Translations under genes and position numbers: made by a program | Assembly (NCBI RefSeq): GCF_042658365.1 | Contig: NZ_JBHSQC010000023.1 | DNA length: 64,000 bases | Source of the DNA: Carnobacterium_A antarcticum | GTDB lineage: Bacteria > Bacillota > Bacilli > Lactobacillales > Carnobacteriaceae | Strand: one strand, 5' to 3' | Notes under the pieces: generated by a model | Database searches by the model: none | Seen by the model: only the letters and a program-made list of their open reading frames with translations | What the model was told of the DNA's origin: nothing | In this document: positions 42,365-51,070 of the stretch, in pieces | Position numbering within the stretch: position 1 is the stretch's first letter | Layout of the letters: each line of letters opens with the position of its first letter

Positions 42365-43348
42365 TTATATCAGCAATAAAGACAGCTGTTCAAAAACACC
42401 TTGTGCATTGACGTTGCTTTCTAATTTTTTTCTGCTCAGTAAAATAGTTTCCAATGCTTCCGTTAAATGTGCTCCATTAAAACGACCAGCTGTCTCTTTT
42501 AAAATTTCTTGATGTTGCGGGTAAGCCAAAATGTCAACTGCTTCATAATTAAGCATCAGTGCATCACGATAAGCCAGCAATAGCAAATCAACCACCAACA
42601 AATAGTGCTCTCGGTCTTTAAAATGAGGCATGATATCTGTCTGTACGAACACAAAACCTTGTTGTTCTTTTTTCGAAACCAGAACAAACCATTTCCAAAT
42701 GATTTTTCTCGCTTCATTAAACCACTCATCTTGACTCATTTCGATTGCTGTTTCTAAACTATTCGTAAGATGAACTAAAAGCGAAGCTTGGCTCACCGGC
42801 AGTTCTTTTTTTTCTAATTCTGCTAATAAGCGCTTTTTAGAAAGGGGTTGGAAGTGAATCAGCTGACACCGCGACAAAATCGTCGGCAGGAGGCGTTGTT
42901 TGGCGGTTGTTAATAAAAAAGCCACGACTTTTCCATCAGGCTCTTCCAAGAATTTTAAGAGGCTGTTTGCTGCTCCGATCGTCATTTTCTCAACGTCTTC
43001 TACAATAAAGACTTTTTGCTTTCCTTCCACACCGCTTTTTGAGAATTCAGCTTTTAAATCACGAACTTGTTCTACTTTGATGGAAAGTCCATCCGGTGCG
43101 ATTTCAATCACATCGGGGTGCTGGTGTTGTAAAACCCGTACACAAGTGGAACACTCTTCACAAGGCAGATGGTCATGCGGATTCTGACAAAAAAGCGACG
43201 CTGCTAACCACAGAGCCAAATCTTTTTTGCCCGTTCCGGACACTCCTTCAAAAAGATACGCGTGAGCCAATTGGTTTTGTTTAACTGTTTGCTGCATTTG
43301 TTTAAAAACGATTGGTTGAATCCATTTTAATTTCTCTTCTATTTTCAT
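42365..43348 (-). CDS. holB: DNA polymerase III delta' subunit
   Basis: 327 aa clamp-loader subunit. The N-terminal AAA+ domain has GVSGTGKKDLA (Walker A-like), a four-cysteine zinc knuckle (FCQNPHDHLPCEECSTCV), FIVEDVEKMTIGAANSLLKFLEEP, and the SRC arginine finger motif in ILSRCQLIHF. It forms the loader with the DnaX and HolA proteins. ATG at 43348 (preceded by an in-frame GTG). Co-transcribed with tmk and darA, 12 bases after darA. Confidence 0.95.
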   Translation of the reverse strand: MKIEEKLKWIQPIVFKQMQQTVKQNQLAHAYLFEGVSGTGKKDLALWLAASLFCQNPHDHLPCEECSTCVRVLQHQHPDVIEIAPDGLSIKVEQVRDLKAEFSKSGVEGKQKVFIVEDVEKMTIGAANSLLKFLEEPDGKVVAFLLTTAKQRLLPTILSRCQLIHFQPLSKKRLLAELEKKELPVSQASLLVHLTNSLETAIEMSQDEWFNEARKIIWKWFVLVSKKEQQGFVFVQTDIMPHFKDREHYLLVVDLLLLAYRDALMLNYEAVDILAYPQHQEILKETAGRFNGAHLTEALETILLSRKKLESNVNAQGVFEQLSLLLI

Positions 43349-43360
43349 CACAACCTGATC

Positions 43361-43690
43361 TTAGAATTGCTCGAATTGATCAATTGGCAAGACGAATACT
43401 GTCGCTCCGCCTACTTGAACTTCAACTGGATAAGGCATATTGGTTTCCATTGAAACGTCTAAACTAACTGGGGGTGTCATAAATTGTTCCCGCGATTGGC
43501 AGTTATCGCGAATCCGGTCCAAGACTTCATCCACACGCTCTTCTTCGATCCCAATAATAAAGGTAGTATTGCCAGCTTTTAAAAAGCCGCCGGTTGTTGA
43601 TAATTTCGTCGCGCGGATTCCTGCATCAACAAATTCATTCGACAAACGGTTGCTGTCTTTATCTTGAACAATGGCTAAAATTAATTTCAT
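43361..43690 (-). CDS. darA: Cyclic-di-AMP receptor protein DarA/PstA (YaaQ)
   Basis: 109 aa PII-like trimeric protein that binds c-di-AMP. MKLILAIVQDKDSNRLSNEFVDAGIRATKLSTTGGFLKAGNTTF contains the Asn/Gly-rich nucleotide site, followed by the extended T-loop-like FMTPPVSLDVS segment. Standard position between tmk and holB. Its partner proteins are unknown. Confidence 0.95.
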   Translation of the reverse strand: MKLILAIVQDKDSNRLSNEFVDAGIRATKLSTTGGFLKAGNTTFIIGIEEERVDEVLDRIRDNCQSREQFMTPPVSLDVSMETNMPYPVEVQVGGATVFVLPIDQFEQF

Positions 43691-43724
43691 TTTTTTCGAC
43701 CCCTTTTATTTTTTGAATTTTTGA

Positions 43725-44360
43725 TCAACGTGCTAATCTTTTCAGTAAAATAGCGTAACAATCCTGCACTACTTTCTCCAAGTCTTGACTGGCGTCTATT
43801 AAAATCATGCGCTCTTGATTATTTTCAACTAACTCTAAATAGGCTGAACGAACGGTTTCATGAAACGTCAAATTCTCTTGATCCAATCGATCGTATTGCC
43901 GATTGCTTTTGTTTTTATGGATGCGTTCAAGCCCGGTTGCTGCTTCTATATCTAAATAAAGCGTTACATTTGGCGAAATATTCTCTGTTGCAAACTGATT
44001 GATAGCTGCAACTTGCTCTACTCCGATGCCTCGTGCCACACCTTGGTAAGCCAATGAACTGTCTACAAAACGATCACAAATGACAATTTTTCCATCGGTT
44101 AAAGCCGGTATAACTTTCTCGATCAAATGTTGTCTTCTACCAGCAGCGTATAAAAGCGCTTCTGTGCGGACATCCATTTCAGTGTTTTCCGGATTTAAAA
44201 TCAATTCACGGATTTCTTCAGCGATCCGACTGCCGCCTGGTTCTCTTGTTGCAATAATTTTCTGGTTTAATGCCTTTTCCAGCTTTGGAAGTAAAGCTTG
44301 AATCACGCTCGTCTTTCCTGAGCCATCCGGACCTTCAATCGTAATAAATGTTCCTTTCAA
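43725..44360 (-). CDS. tmk: Thymidylate kinase
   Basis: 211 aa dTMP kinase. FITIEGPDGSGKTSVIQ is the P-loop, REPGGSRIAEEIR holds the DRX-like motif region, ALLYAAGRRQHL the lid/LID support, and DRFVDSSLAYQG the DR motif. TTG at 44360, with AAAGGGG nine bases upstream, gives the normal family start (KGTFITIEG); the open frame continues to 44420 through the promoter region. First gene of tmk-darA-holB-yabA. Confidence 0.95.
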   Translation of the reverse strand: MKGTFITIEGPDGSGKTSVIQALLPKLEKALNQKIIATREPGGSRIAEEIRELILNPENTEMDVRTEALLYAAGRRQHLIEKVIPALTDGKIVICDRFVDSSLAYQGVARGIGVEQVAAINQFATENISPNVTLYLDIEAATGLERIHKNKSNRQYDRLDQENLTFHETVRSAYLELVENNQERMILIDASQDLEKVVQDCYAILLKRLAR

Positions 44361-44403
44361 TGCACTAAACCCCTTTAATTCTTTCTTTTGATACCTACTT
44401 AAC

Positions 44404-44432
44404 ATTATACTGTATCTCACGACGACAGTCTA
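44404..44432 (-). promoter_or_regulatory. Promoter of tmk-darA-holB-yabA
   Basis: On the minus strand, TAGACT (44432-44427), a 17-base spacer and TATAAT (44409-44404), 44 bases before the TTG start. Confidence 0.7.
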
Positions 44433-44523
44433 ATAGCAATTACGCTTTACCGGTTTCCAATTTTGATTTGCAAACCGCAACCGGTTACAACGGTTTGTAA
44501 AAAAGGAAACACTTCCAGATGGT

Positions 44524-44748
44524 TTATCTGGTCGTATCTCCTTTGATGTCTCGTTTCCGTGCTTCTTTAAACAAATAGAAATACTTTATTTCGGCTAATT
44601 TGGTTTGTGCAAAAAGCAAACTGTCTTTTTCAATGACCGATTGCTCAATCTTTTTAGCGTATTCCCAATCATCTTTTGTTTGGGTCATCAGCTTCAATAA
44701 TGCGGCATCGTATTCTTTTCGTAAGTTTGGCTTCTTTCTAAACAGCAT
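44524..44748 (-). CDS. YaaL-like protein (DUF2508)
   Basis: 74 aa, small helical cytosolic protein. The LRKEYDAALLKLMTQTKDDWEYAKKIEQ and LAEIKYFYLFKEARKR stretches are the DUF2508/YaaL pattern. Its place between recR and tmk is the same as in Bacillus. Function unknown. GGCGG upstream of the ATG is a moderate ribosome binding site. Confidence 0.88.
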   Translation of the reverse strand: MLFRKKPNLRKEYDAALLKLMTQTKDDWEYAKKIEQSVIEKDSLLFAQTKLAEIKYFYLFKEARKRDIKGDTTR

Positions 44749-44833
44749 GTATACCGCCTGCTTTCTTGTGAAAAAATACTTGTTTTTCTTGCAAATAGGT
44801 TACTCGTTTTTTTGTTTTAGCCTTGATTTCTGA

Positions 44834-45427
44834 CTAGAGTTCTCTCCGGCCTTCAACGGCTTTCAGCAACGTGATTTCATCTGCATATTCAATATCGCTT
44901 CCCACAGAAAGCCCATGAGCCAAGCGTGTAACTTTAATGCCGGCTGGCTTGATCAAACGCGACAGGTACATCGCCGTTGCTTCTCCTTCAGCCGTTGCAT
45001 TGGTTGCAATAATGACTTCTTTCGCTTCTTCAGACTGCAGTCGTTTGATCAAACTTGGAATATTGATATCTTCCGGCCCTGTACCTTCGATTGGAGACAA
45101 TACACCGTGCAGCACATGGTACAATCCATGGTATTCACGCATTTTTTCTAATGACATCACGTCTTTAGGATCTTCTACCACTAAAATCGTACTACGATCA
45201 CGTCGTTTGTCTTGGCAAATCGAACAAGGGTCTTCTTCTGTAATGTGCCCGCAAATCGAACAATAGTTTAAGTCTCGTTTAGCACTGATCAACGCCTTGG
45301 CAAAATCAGTTACATCGTCTTCTTTCATATTGATCGTGAAAAAAGCTAGCCGTGCAGCTGTTTTAGCGCCAATTCCTGGAAGTTTCATATAACTGTCCAT
45401 TAATTTTGTTATCGGTTCAGGATACAA
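44834..45427 (-). CDS. recR: Recombination mediator RecR
   Basis: 197 aa. The helix-hairpin-helix LPGIGAKTAARLAF, the zinc finger with Cys56, Cys59, Cys68 and Cys71, and the Toprim domain (ILVVEDPKDVMSLE ... EVIIATNATAEGEATA) are all present. With RecF/RecO it loads RecA onto gapped DNA. TTG start with GAGGA about 11 bases upstream. It follows ebfC but a terminator lies between. Confidence 0.96.
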   Translation of the reverse strand: MYPEPITKLMDSYMKLPGIGAKTAARLAFFTINMKEDDVTDFAKALISAKRDLNYCSICGHITEEDPCSICQDKRRDRSTILVVEDPKDVMSLEKMREYHGLYHVLHGVLSPIEGTGPEDINIPSLIKRLQSEEAKEVIIATNATAEGEATAMYLSRLIKPAGIKVTRLAHGLSVGSDIEYADEITLLKAVEGRREL

Positions 45428-45481
45428 TTGGCTTCATTTCCTCTCTTAAAAAATACTTTCCATAGACTGAATAGATAAAGA

Positions 45482-45516
45482 TTAAAAAAACGGGACCCAT
45501 TCCGGCATCCCATTTC
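45482..45516 (-). terminator. Terminator between ebfC and recR
   Basis: GGGAT-CC pairs with GG-GTCCC on the minus strand with one bulge, followed by GTTTTTTTAATC. Confidence 0.65.
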
Positions 45517-45562
45517 TTGCTGTGTTTGATTGAAGTGGGGATTCAAAGAATTGGACCGTGGT

Positions 45563-45874
45563 CTACATTCCAGGAATATTTTTAGTGTATTTCCCCATTG
45601 TTGCTTCCGTTTCAGCTTCTACTTTGGCTAGTGCATCATTCGACGCTAAAACAATTAAGTCTTCTAAAATTTCAACATCTTCTGGATCAACGGCTTCTGG
45701 TTTGATCGAAACAGATTTCATTTTCCGGTCACCCGTTAGCGTAACAGTTACTAAATCACCATTCGTTGTTCCTAAAAATTCTTTTTCGTTCAAGGCTTCT
45801 TGTGCCTTTACCATTTCTTTTTGCATTTTTTGCATTTGTTTCATCATACCTTGCATATTTCCCATTCCACGCAT
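45563..45874 (-). CDS. ebfC: YbaB/EbfC-family nucleoid-associated protein
   Basis: 103 aa DNA-binding dimer. The Met/Gln/Lys-rich N-terminal helix (MQGMMKQMQKMQKEM), the central sheet GDLVTVTLTGDRKMKSVSI and the C-terminal helix are typical. It follows dnaX by 33 bases, the conserved dnaX-ebfC-recR order. Confidence 0.95.
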   Translation of the reverse strand: MRGMGNMQGMMKQMQKMQKEMVKAQEALNEKEFLGTTNGDLVTVTLTGDRKMKSVSIKPEAVDPEDVEILEDLIVLASNDALAKVEAETEATMGKYTKNIPGM

Positions 45875-45907
45875 CTTCTATCTCTTCCTTTCAATTATCA
45901 ATTAGGA

Positions 45908-47779
45908 TCAATCATTTCTTACTTCAACAATCGTTTTGCCAAATAGATTCATTGCTTCCGTCACCACAGTGTTGTCTTCTTCCTCTGTTGGCGGAATGAT
46001 GCCTTCTAAACTATCCCACTCAGAAGAGTCAGCTTCTGCAGGCCTTTTTTTCTGATCAGCAGCACCGTTTTCTTGCTGCTGTGTGGTCGATTGAGGTGCT
46101 TGACCGGTTGGGTTAGCAGATTGCTGTACCGGCGCTTTTTTAACGGACGGCTGGCCTTTTAATTGTTGAACGTATTGCCCTCTAATGACCGGCCATTGTT
46201 CAGCTGGCACACAAATCATTTGCGGTTCATATCCAACTAACCGACGCAAATACTCTGTAACAGCCGCTAATAGTTCCGTGTCATTCGTCGCTTTTTGACA
46301 TAATATATCGTAATCAAACGAAACGATCAAGCCGTTCGGACTAGCGGCAACTGGTGTTGAAGCTTTTAGCATAGCGCGCTGAGTGACGGACAACATATTC
46401 AATAAATCCGGCCAGACATCTCGAAGCTGGTTCAGATTTTCTTTAGTGGCTTCTTTTAAGACACCATAAATGGCCGGTGTATTCGGAGTAAATTGATTGC
46501 CGGTTGCTTTCGTTGCGGCTCTTTTCGCTTTTTTAACAGGCTGTTGAGCTCCGCCATTAGCTGCTATCGACTGCAATTGTTTTTTCATTTGCATCAATTC
46601 ATTTTCAAGATTGGCCATCTTTCCTTGATCGGGCGCAGCTTCAACTGGTGTTGCAGCTGCTGCTTTAGGTTCTACAACCGAAGCTGCTGGATTTGGATTC
46701 AATTGGGTTAGTTTGACTGTTGCAACTTCTAAATAAACATCTGGATGATTGGTAAAACGCAGTTCATTTTGCGTACCATTTAAAATCGTGATCATTTGAT
46801 ACAGCAAATTGGCTGAAATGGTTTCACTTAACCCTTTAAACCCGGTATCAACTGTCGCTCCGTCCAATAAGTCGCTCATTTGAGGAGCTTGTTGGTAGAC
46901 GAGGATGTCTCGGCTGAATAAAATCAGATCTTCAACAAAACGTGAAGCATCTTTCCCATCTGCCAAAATCTCTTGCAGCAACGATAAGCCTTTTTCTGTA
47001 TTGCGCGTTACAATGGCATCAAAGTAAGCCAACATCAATTCTTGCGTCAAGCTGCCTGTCACACTCATAGCGTGCTCGATTGTGACCACACTATCGCCAT
47101 AAGAGATCGCCTGATCTAAAATGCTTAATGCATCACGCATTCCGCCTTCTGCTGCACGTGCAATAACCGGTAAAGCTTCTTCTTCAAAACCGATTTTTTC
47201 TTGGTTTAAAATATAGATCATCCGATCGCAAATGTCTCGCACAGAAATGCGTTTAAAATCAAAGCGCTGGGTCCTCGAAATAATGGTCAACGGAATTTTA
47301 TGCGGTTCAGTTGTTGCTAAAATAAAGACAACATTTTTAGGTGGTTCTTCCAATGTTTTCAGTAACGCATTAAAAGCTCCCGTTGACAACATATGAACTT
47401 CATCAATAATGTAGATTTTATAATCTGCAATAGTGGGTGCGTATTTGGCCTTGTCACGGATATCTCGAATTTCTTCGACCCCATTATTACTGGCCGCATC
47501 AATTTCGATCACATCGTTTAACTGTCCTTGAGTAATGGCAACGCACGTTTCACATTCGTTACACGGTTCGCCATCTTTCAAATAATGGCAGTTGATGGCC
47601 TTGGCAAATATTTTAGCCCCACTGGTTTTCCCGGTTCCACGAGGGCCTGTAAAGAGATAAGCATGACTTGTCTTCCCTTGGATCAGGGCATTTCTTAATG
47701 TCTGTGTAATGGCTTTTTGTCCGGCAATGTCTTGAAAACGTTGAGGCCGCCATACTCGATAAAGTGCTTGATAACTCAA
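45908..47779 (-). CDS. dnaX: DNA polymerase III gamma/tau subunit
   Basis: 623 aa clamp-loader ATPase. Walker A GPRGTGKT (45-52), zinc-binding Cys64, Cys73, Cys76 and Cys79, Walker B IYIIDEVHML, sensor ATTEPHKIP and SRTQRFDF follow in order. The tail past ~390 has a coiled segment, a domain that in tau contacts polymerase, and a Gln/Pro-rich linker. TTG start with GGGAG eight bases upstream. The SRP RNA gene lies upstream, as in many Firmicutes. Confidence 0.97.
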   Translation of the reverse strand: MSYQALYRVWRPQRFQDIAGQKAITQTLRNALIQGKTSHAYLFTGPRGTGKTSGAKIFAKAINCHYLKDGEPCNECETCVAITQGQLNDVIEIDAASNNGVEEIRDIRDKAKYAPTIADYKIYIIDEVHMLSTGAFNALLKTLEEPPKNVVFILATTEPHKIPLTIISRTQRFDFKRISVRDICDRMIYILNQEKIGFEEEALPVIARAAEGGMRDALSILDQAISYGDSVVTIEHAMSVTGSLTQELMLAYFDAIVTRNTEKGLSLLQEILADGKDASRFVEDLILFSRDILVYQQAPQMSDLLDGATVDTGFKGLSETISANLLYQMITILNGTQNELRFTNHPDVYLEVATVKLTQLNPNPAASVVEPKAAAATPVEAAPDQGKMANLENELMQMKKQLQSIAANGGAQQPVKKAKRAATKATGNQFTPNTPAIYGVLKEATKENLNQLRDVWPDLLNMLSVTQRAMLKASTPVAASPNGLIVSFDYDILCQKATNDTELLAAVTEYLRRLVGYEPQMICVPAEQWPVIRGQYVQQLKGQPSVKKAPVQQSANPTGQAPQSTTQQQENGAADQKKRPAEADSSEWDSLEGIIPPTEEEDNTVVTEAMNLFGKTIVEVRND

Positions 47780-47905
47780 TGCATTTCTCCCTTTCTTAAC
47801 CCTGTAGTTGCTACTCTTTATTATACGTTATTTCACGTTAAATTTAAACCTTGATCCTTGCTTTCTCTTGAGTGAATAGTAAGCAAAATAGGGTTTTGGA
47901 CAATA

Positions 47906-47946
47906 AAAAAAAGTTTTCGATTCGGAAATCAAAAACTTTTTTTATT
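47906..47946 (-). terminator. Terminator of the SRP RNA
   Basis: AAAGTTTT-GATT pairs with AATC-AAAACTTT across CCG, then TTTTTT on the minus strand. Confidence 0.8.
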
Positions 47947-48052
47947 CTTCTATGTACGTACAGCACATGCTGAAACAATCTTAGTGCTGCTTCCTTCCAG
48001 ATCTGACACGATTCGAAAGATCAACATTGCCATACGGCCTTGCGGCATCTTT
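47947..48052 (-). ncRNA. ffs: Signal recognition particle RNA (small bacterial type, 4.5S-like)
   Basis: On the minus strand, the conserved tip GTCAGATCTGGAAGGAAGCAGC (domain IV loop; two segments) with its partner GGCAATG and GATC arm, ending CATGTGCTGTACG. Length about 100 bases, the short form without Alu domain. Binds Ffh for co-translational targeting. TATAAT at 48059-48054 is a likely -10. Confidence 0.93.
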
Positions 48053-48119
48053 AATTATACCGCATTTGTTAAATAAAAGCTAGTGCTTTTTTACTCCTGG
48101 TCTAAATCATCGATTAGTC

Positions 48120-48307
48120 AAAGCTTCACGTGTATAGCCCTAGTACAAACAACAAAATATCAAAAGGCAGTGATAAGCTTTTACACTCCTCAATTCATTC
48201 ATTAAAAATAGTTCCATGTCTCATCACATTGGCAACCCATCTGCTTGGAAAGGTTGTCTTCCTATAATGACTACTAGTTCTGCCAGTTACAATTTACGGT
48301 CCATCCA
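48120..48307. other. Intergenic stretch, nothing recognised
   Basis: About 190 bases between the SRP RNA promoter and the stop of the 214-aa gene; no ORF or motif supported. Confidence 0.5.
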
Positions 48308-48952
48308 TTAACGATGACCAAATCGACGCGCAAATTCTTCAGCGCCCAGTCTACAGGCTGTTTTGTCTCCAATCATTCGGAACATCTCATAATAATCCAT
48401 GCTATCAAATGTAGCTGTATCAATTGGTTCAACTCCAACACGCTCTCCAGCCCAACTACCAACATTCTTTTGTTCTGCTTGCGCCAATATAAAGTAAGGC
48501 ATTAAATTTTTCTTCATTCTAAATAATCGTTGATCCATCGTCATGAATAGATGTGAATCGTAATTAATCAAAACGTATTGATTCACAAATTTTTCCCAGC
48601 TCTTCTTCAGTCGATTTGCCTCTACAGGTGGAATTGTAACAACTTTGATCCCCTTCTCTTTACGTGTTCTACGCAGTAATTTTTGTTTGTATTCTCTGTA
48701 ATATGTGCACCCTTCCTGCTCAATTAAATGTTCTCTTACTTCTTCAGAATCCTCAACTAAAGAAATTCTATCCCCTTTCCACTCGTCCATCAATAAATGG
48801 AAAAATTCATACTGGAAAGGATTCCCTAATTGTGGGTGTACAAGAGAAATTTCTTCTACCCTGCTTCCGCCACTCAATATTAATTCTGACGGTTCCATAA
48901 TTATTTTTTTATCAATATTTACCAATAAATTTTCTTGTTCCATTATTTTCAA
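48308..48952 (-). CDS. Hypothetical protein, 214 aa
   Basis: Soluble mixed protein with acidic N-terminus (MKIMEQENLLVNIDKK) and basic, aromatic-rich middle (TYYREYKQKLLRRTRKEKG), ending EEFARRFGHR. No signal peptide, membrane helix or known motif. GGAGGT fits the TTG at 48952 (spacing about 8); the open frame to 49009 has no such signal. It is alone between the SRP RNA and the P450 gene. Family not recognised. Confidence 0.65.
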   Translation of the reverse strand: MKIMEQENLLVNIDKKIIMEPSELILSGGSRVEEISLVHPQLGNPFQYEFFHLLMDEWKGDRISLVEDSEEVREHLIEQEGCTYYREYKQKLLRRTRKEKGIKVVTIPPVEANRLKKSWEKFVNQYVLINYDSHLFMTMDQRLFRMKKNLMPYFILAQAEQKNVGSWAGERVGVEPIDTATFDSMDYYEMFRMIGDKTACRLGAEEFARRFGHR

Positions 48953-49171
48953 AATCAACACCTCCAATATATTTTTGTGGAGTTTTAATCCCCTATATAA
49001 AGTACGCAATTTCGGTGAAATTTTTTCAAAATAAAAAATATTTTTCTTAACTTAACTATAGCCTCTTCCTCGTTTTCTTTTGAAAGCTTACTCAGAAACA
49101 CTAAAAACAGAGCAGAAATTGGAAGATTCCATTTTCTACTCTGTTTTCATTTCATAATTTTTCTTTTTGAA

Positions 49172-50428
49172 TTAGTTTTTCATGCGGATATTTTTCAAAA
49201 TCATTTCACTATGAGGAATACTCGGCATTTTATCTAGACTATAGCTTAAGTCTTGTTGAGGCACCTCGTATTCCATGCGGTTGGCTAAATAGTCTAAACA
49301 AGTATTCATCACTTTGATCGTCAACCACTCTCCGGCGCAACGGTGTCCACCTAAAAAGTCGCCGCCTCCTTGTGGAATAAACGAAAAGGGACTTTCTTTC
49401 CAGTCCATAAATCGTTCAGGATCAAATACTTCAGGGTTTTTCCAAAGGACCGGATCATGGTTTGTTCCGTAAATATCAAGAATCGTTAAGGTCCCTTCTT
49501 CAAATTCATAGCCTTGCCAAGTAAAATCTTTTTTTACGATCGCTCCTTGGAAAGGAAAAAACGGGTAAAATCGTCGTACCTCTTGAACAAATGCTTGCAG
49601 TTGTTTTGGATCACCAGCAGCTAATTTTTCTTTTGCTGCCGGGTATTCATGGACAGCCAATGCCGTAAAGTTAATGTAGATCGCAATCGCGACAATCGGT
49701 CTGATAATATTTAATACCTCTACCGCGGCCGTATTGGCATCTAATAGATTTCCTTCCAAATCTTGGTGCCATGAAAAGACCGCTAAAGCTGTACCTTCAG
49801 GAGGAGACAATTTTTTATCGCGAACTTGTTCGATCAGGTTTTCCATCCATTTTTCAGTTTGGTTGCGGTCATGCCGTCCTATCCAATGTGCTGGCCCAAT
49901 TTCAGCAGGTGTTTCGATCATCTTGCCTAGATCTGCTGCTAATTCTGCAACTTCTCTTTCTTCAAAAGGAACACCAGCCCATTCACAAGCTGTGCGAAAC
50001 AATACTTCTTGAGCTTCATGGTACAGCACGATTTCATCTTGCTCTGCCCACTTTTCTGCCGTTGCTTCCCACTGCTTTTTCAAGATTTTATCCATCTTAT
50101 CTAATTTTTCGGGAGACATTAAAGACATAAACATTTCTTTGCGGTGCAAATGCTCTTCGCCGTCCAATGTTTGAACGCCTGTTTCGCCAAACAACGTTTT
50201 TTGCACTCTTTTTGGTGCGGCGCCTGCTCTTTTAAACTTAGTCGTATCATAAAAGAGTTCAGCTGCTGCTTCTCCACCTATACAGAACGCTTTTTGGCCT
50301 AATAAACGGGTTTCGAAAACATCCGATTGAAAACTTTTTCGTCTGTTCAAAATATAGCGATACCCTTCTTTTAAAACATGCACTGTATTATCTAACCCTT
50401 TTTCATGAGGCATTGACTGTTCATCCAT
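49172..50428 (-). CDS. Cytochrome P450 fatty-acid peroxygenase (CYP152 family)
   Basis: 418 aa soluble P450 that uses H2O2 to hydroxylate or decarboxylate fatty acids. Heme-ligand Cys364 lies in GGHRCAGEW, and Arg243-Pro244 in LNIIRPIVA matches the Arg-Pro pair of P450-BS-beta (Arg242), which binds the substrate carboxylate and replaces the usual acid-alcohol pair. The numbering offset is only one residue, so the fold is complete. ATG at 50428 with AAGGAG upstream. Its own promoter lies at 50492-50520. Confidence 0.92.
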   Translation of the reverse strand: MDEQSMPHEKGLDNTVHVLKEGYRYILNRRKSFQSDVFETRLLGQKAFCIGGEAAAELFYDTTKFKRAGAAPKRVQKTLFGETGVQTLDGEEHLHRKEMFMSLMSPEKLDKMDKILKKQWEATAEKWAEQDEIVLYHEAQEVLFRTACEWAGVPFEEREVAELAADLGKMIETPAEIGPAHWIGRHDRNQTEKWMENLIEQVRDKKLSPPEGTALAVFSWHQDLEGNLLDANTAAVEVLNIIRPIVAIAIYINFTALAVHEYPAAKEKLAAGDPKQLQAFVQEVRRFYPFFPFQGAIVKKDFTWQGYEFEEGTLTILDIYGTNHDPVLWKNPEVFDPERFMDWKESPFSFIPQGGGDFLGGHRCAGEWLTIKVMNTCLDYLANRMEYEVPQQDLSYSLDKMPSIPHSEMILKNIRMKN

Positions 50429-50491
50429 TCGTTCCACTCCTTCAAGTTCTACTTTTAATTTTATATACTTAAAATTCCTCGTTACAGGGTC

Positions 50492-50520
50492 AGTATACGA
50501 AACCACTCTTGTGGATTCAA
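50492..50520 (-). promoter_or_regulatory. Promoter of the P450 gene
   Basis: On the minus strand, TTGAAT (50520-50515), a 17-base spacer and TATACT (50497-50492). Confidence 0.7.
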
Positions 50521-50563
50521 CTATTACGATTACAAGCAAAACGATTGTCGGCTAAAATAATGC

Positions 50564-50593
50564 TTGACACACTTCGTGTATTAACACTATAAT
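50564..50593 (+). promoter_or_regulatory. Promoter of the GntR-ABC operon
   Basis: TTGACA (50564-50569), an 18-base spacer and TATAAT (50588-50593). Confidence 0.85.
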
Positions 50594-50660
50594 ACACGAG
50601 ACAACAGTATTAACCCCTTAATACATTTTTTTACAGCGAGTGTATTAAGCGCCTAGTACA
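50575..50660 (+). promoter_or_regulatory. Three tandem GTATTA palindromes, operators for the YtrA-type repressor
   Basis: O1 CGTGTATTA-N6-TAATACACG (50575-50598) covers the spacer and -10; O2 GTATTAA-CCCC-TTAATAC (50607-50624); O3 TGTATTA-N6-TAGTACA (50641-50660, one mismatch). The shared half-site and position upstream of the regulator gene imply autorepression. Confidence 0.75.
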
Positions 50661-50682
50661 ATAAAACGATAGGAGAGCTGCT

Positions 50683-51060
50683 ATGAATATAAATCTTAAT
50701 AAGCGGGATCCGGTCTATTTGCAAGTTGTGCGCTACTTTAAAGAACAGATAGCTATTGGACAGCTGAAACCCGGTCAAGAGATTCTCTCGCGGCGAGAGT
50801 TAGCCAATCAACTGAAGATCAACCCCAATACAGCACAACGAGCCTATAAAGAAATGGAGGCCGCTGGATTGATTTATACTGAAGGAAATCTGCCAAGTAA
50901 AGTCACAGAAAATACAACCGTTTTAAAAAATGTGCGCAAAGAATTGATTGCAGGCGCTGTTGACACATTTATCACCGCTATCGAACCGATAAATGTGCCT
51001 TTGAATGAAATCATCGAATTATTAGAAGATAAATATACTGAAAACAATCATCAAGAATAG
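50683..51060 (+). CDS. GntR-family transcriptional regulator, YtrA subfamily
   Basis: 125 aa. N-terminal winged helix (PVYLQVVRYFKEQIAIGQLKPGQEILSRRELANQLKINPNTAQRAYKEMEAAGLI) followed by the very short C-terminal dimerisation part typical of YtrA regulators. First gene of an operon with an ABC ATPase, its permease and a membrane-anchored protein, and probably represses it through the three palindromes upstream; antibiotics or cell-wall stress are usual signals for this group. AGGAG precedes the ATG. Confidence 0.93.
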   Translation: MNINLNKRDPVYLQVVRYFKEQIAIGQLKPGQEILSRRELANQLKINPNTAQRAYKEMEAAGLIYTEGNLPSKVTENTTVLKNVRKELIAGAVDTFITAIEPINVPLNEIIELLEDKYTENNHQE

Positions 51061-51070
51061 GAGGATCCAT

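Noticed and set aside
44450..44505. CAAACCG/CGGTTTG hairpin between the YaaL-like gene and tmk as a terminator
   Set aside because: Large loop and no T-run on the minus strand; left uncalled.
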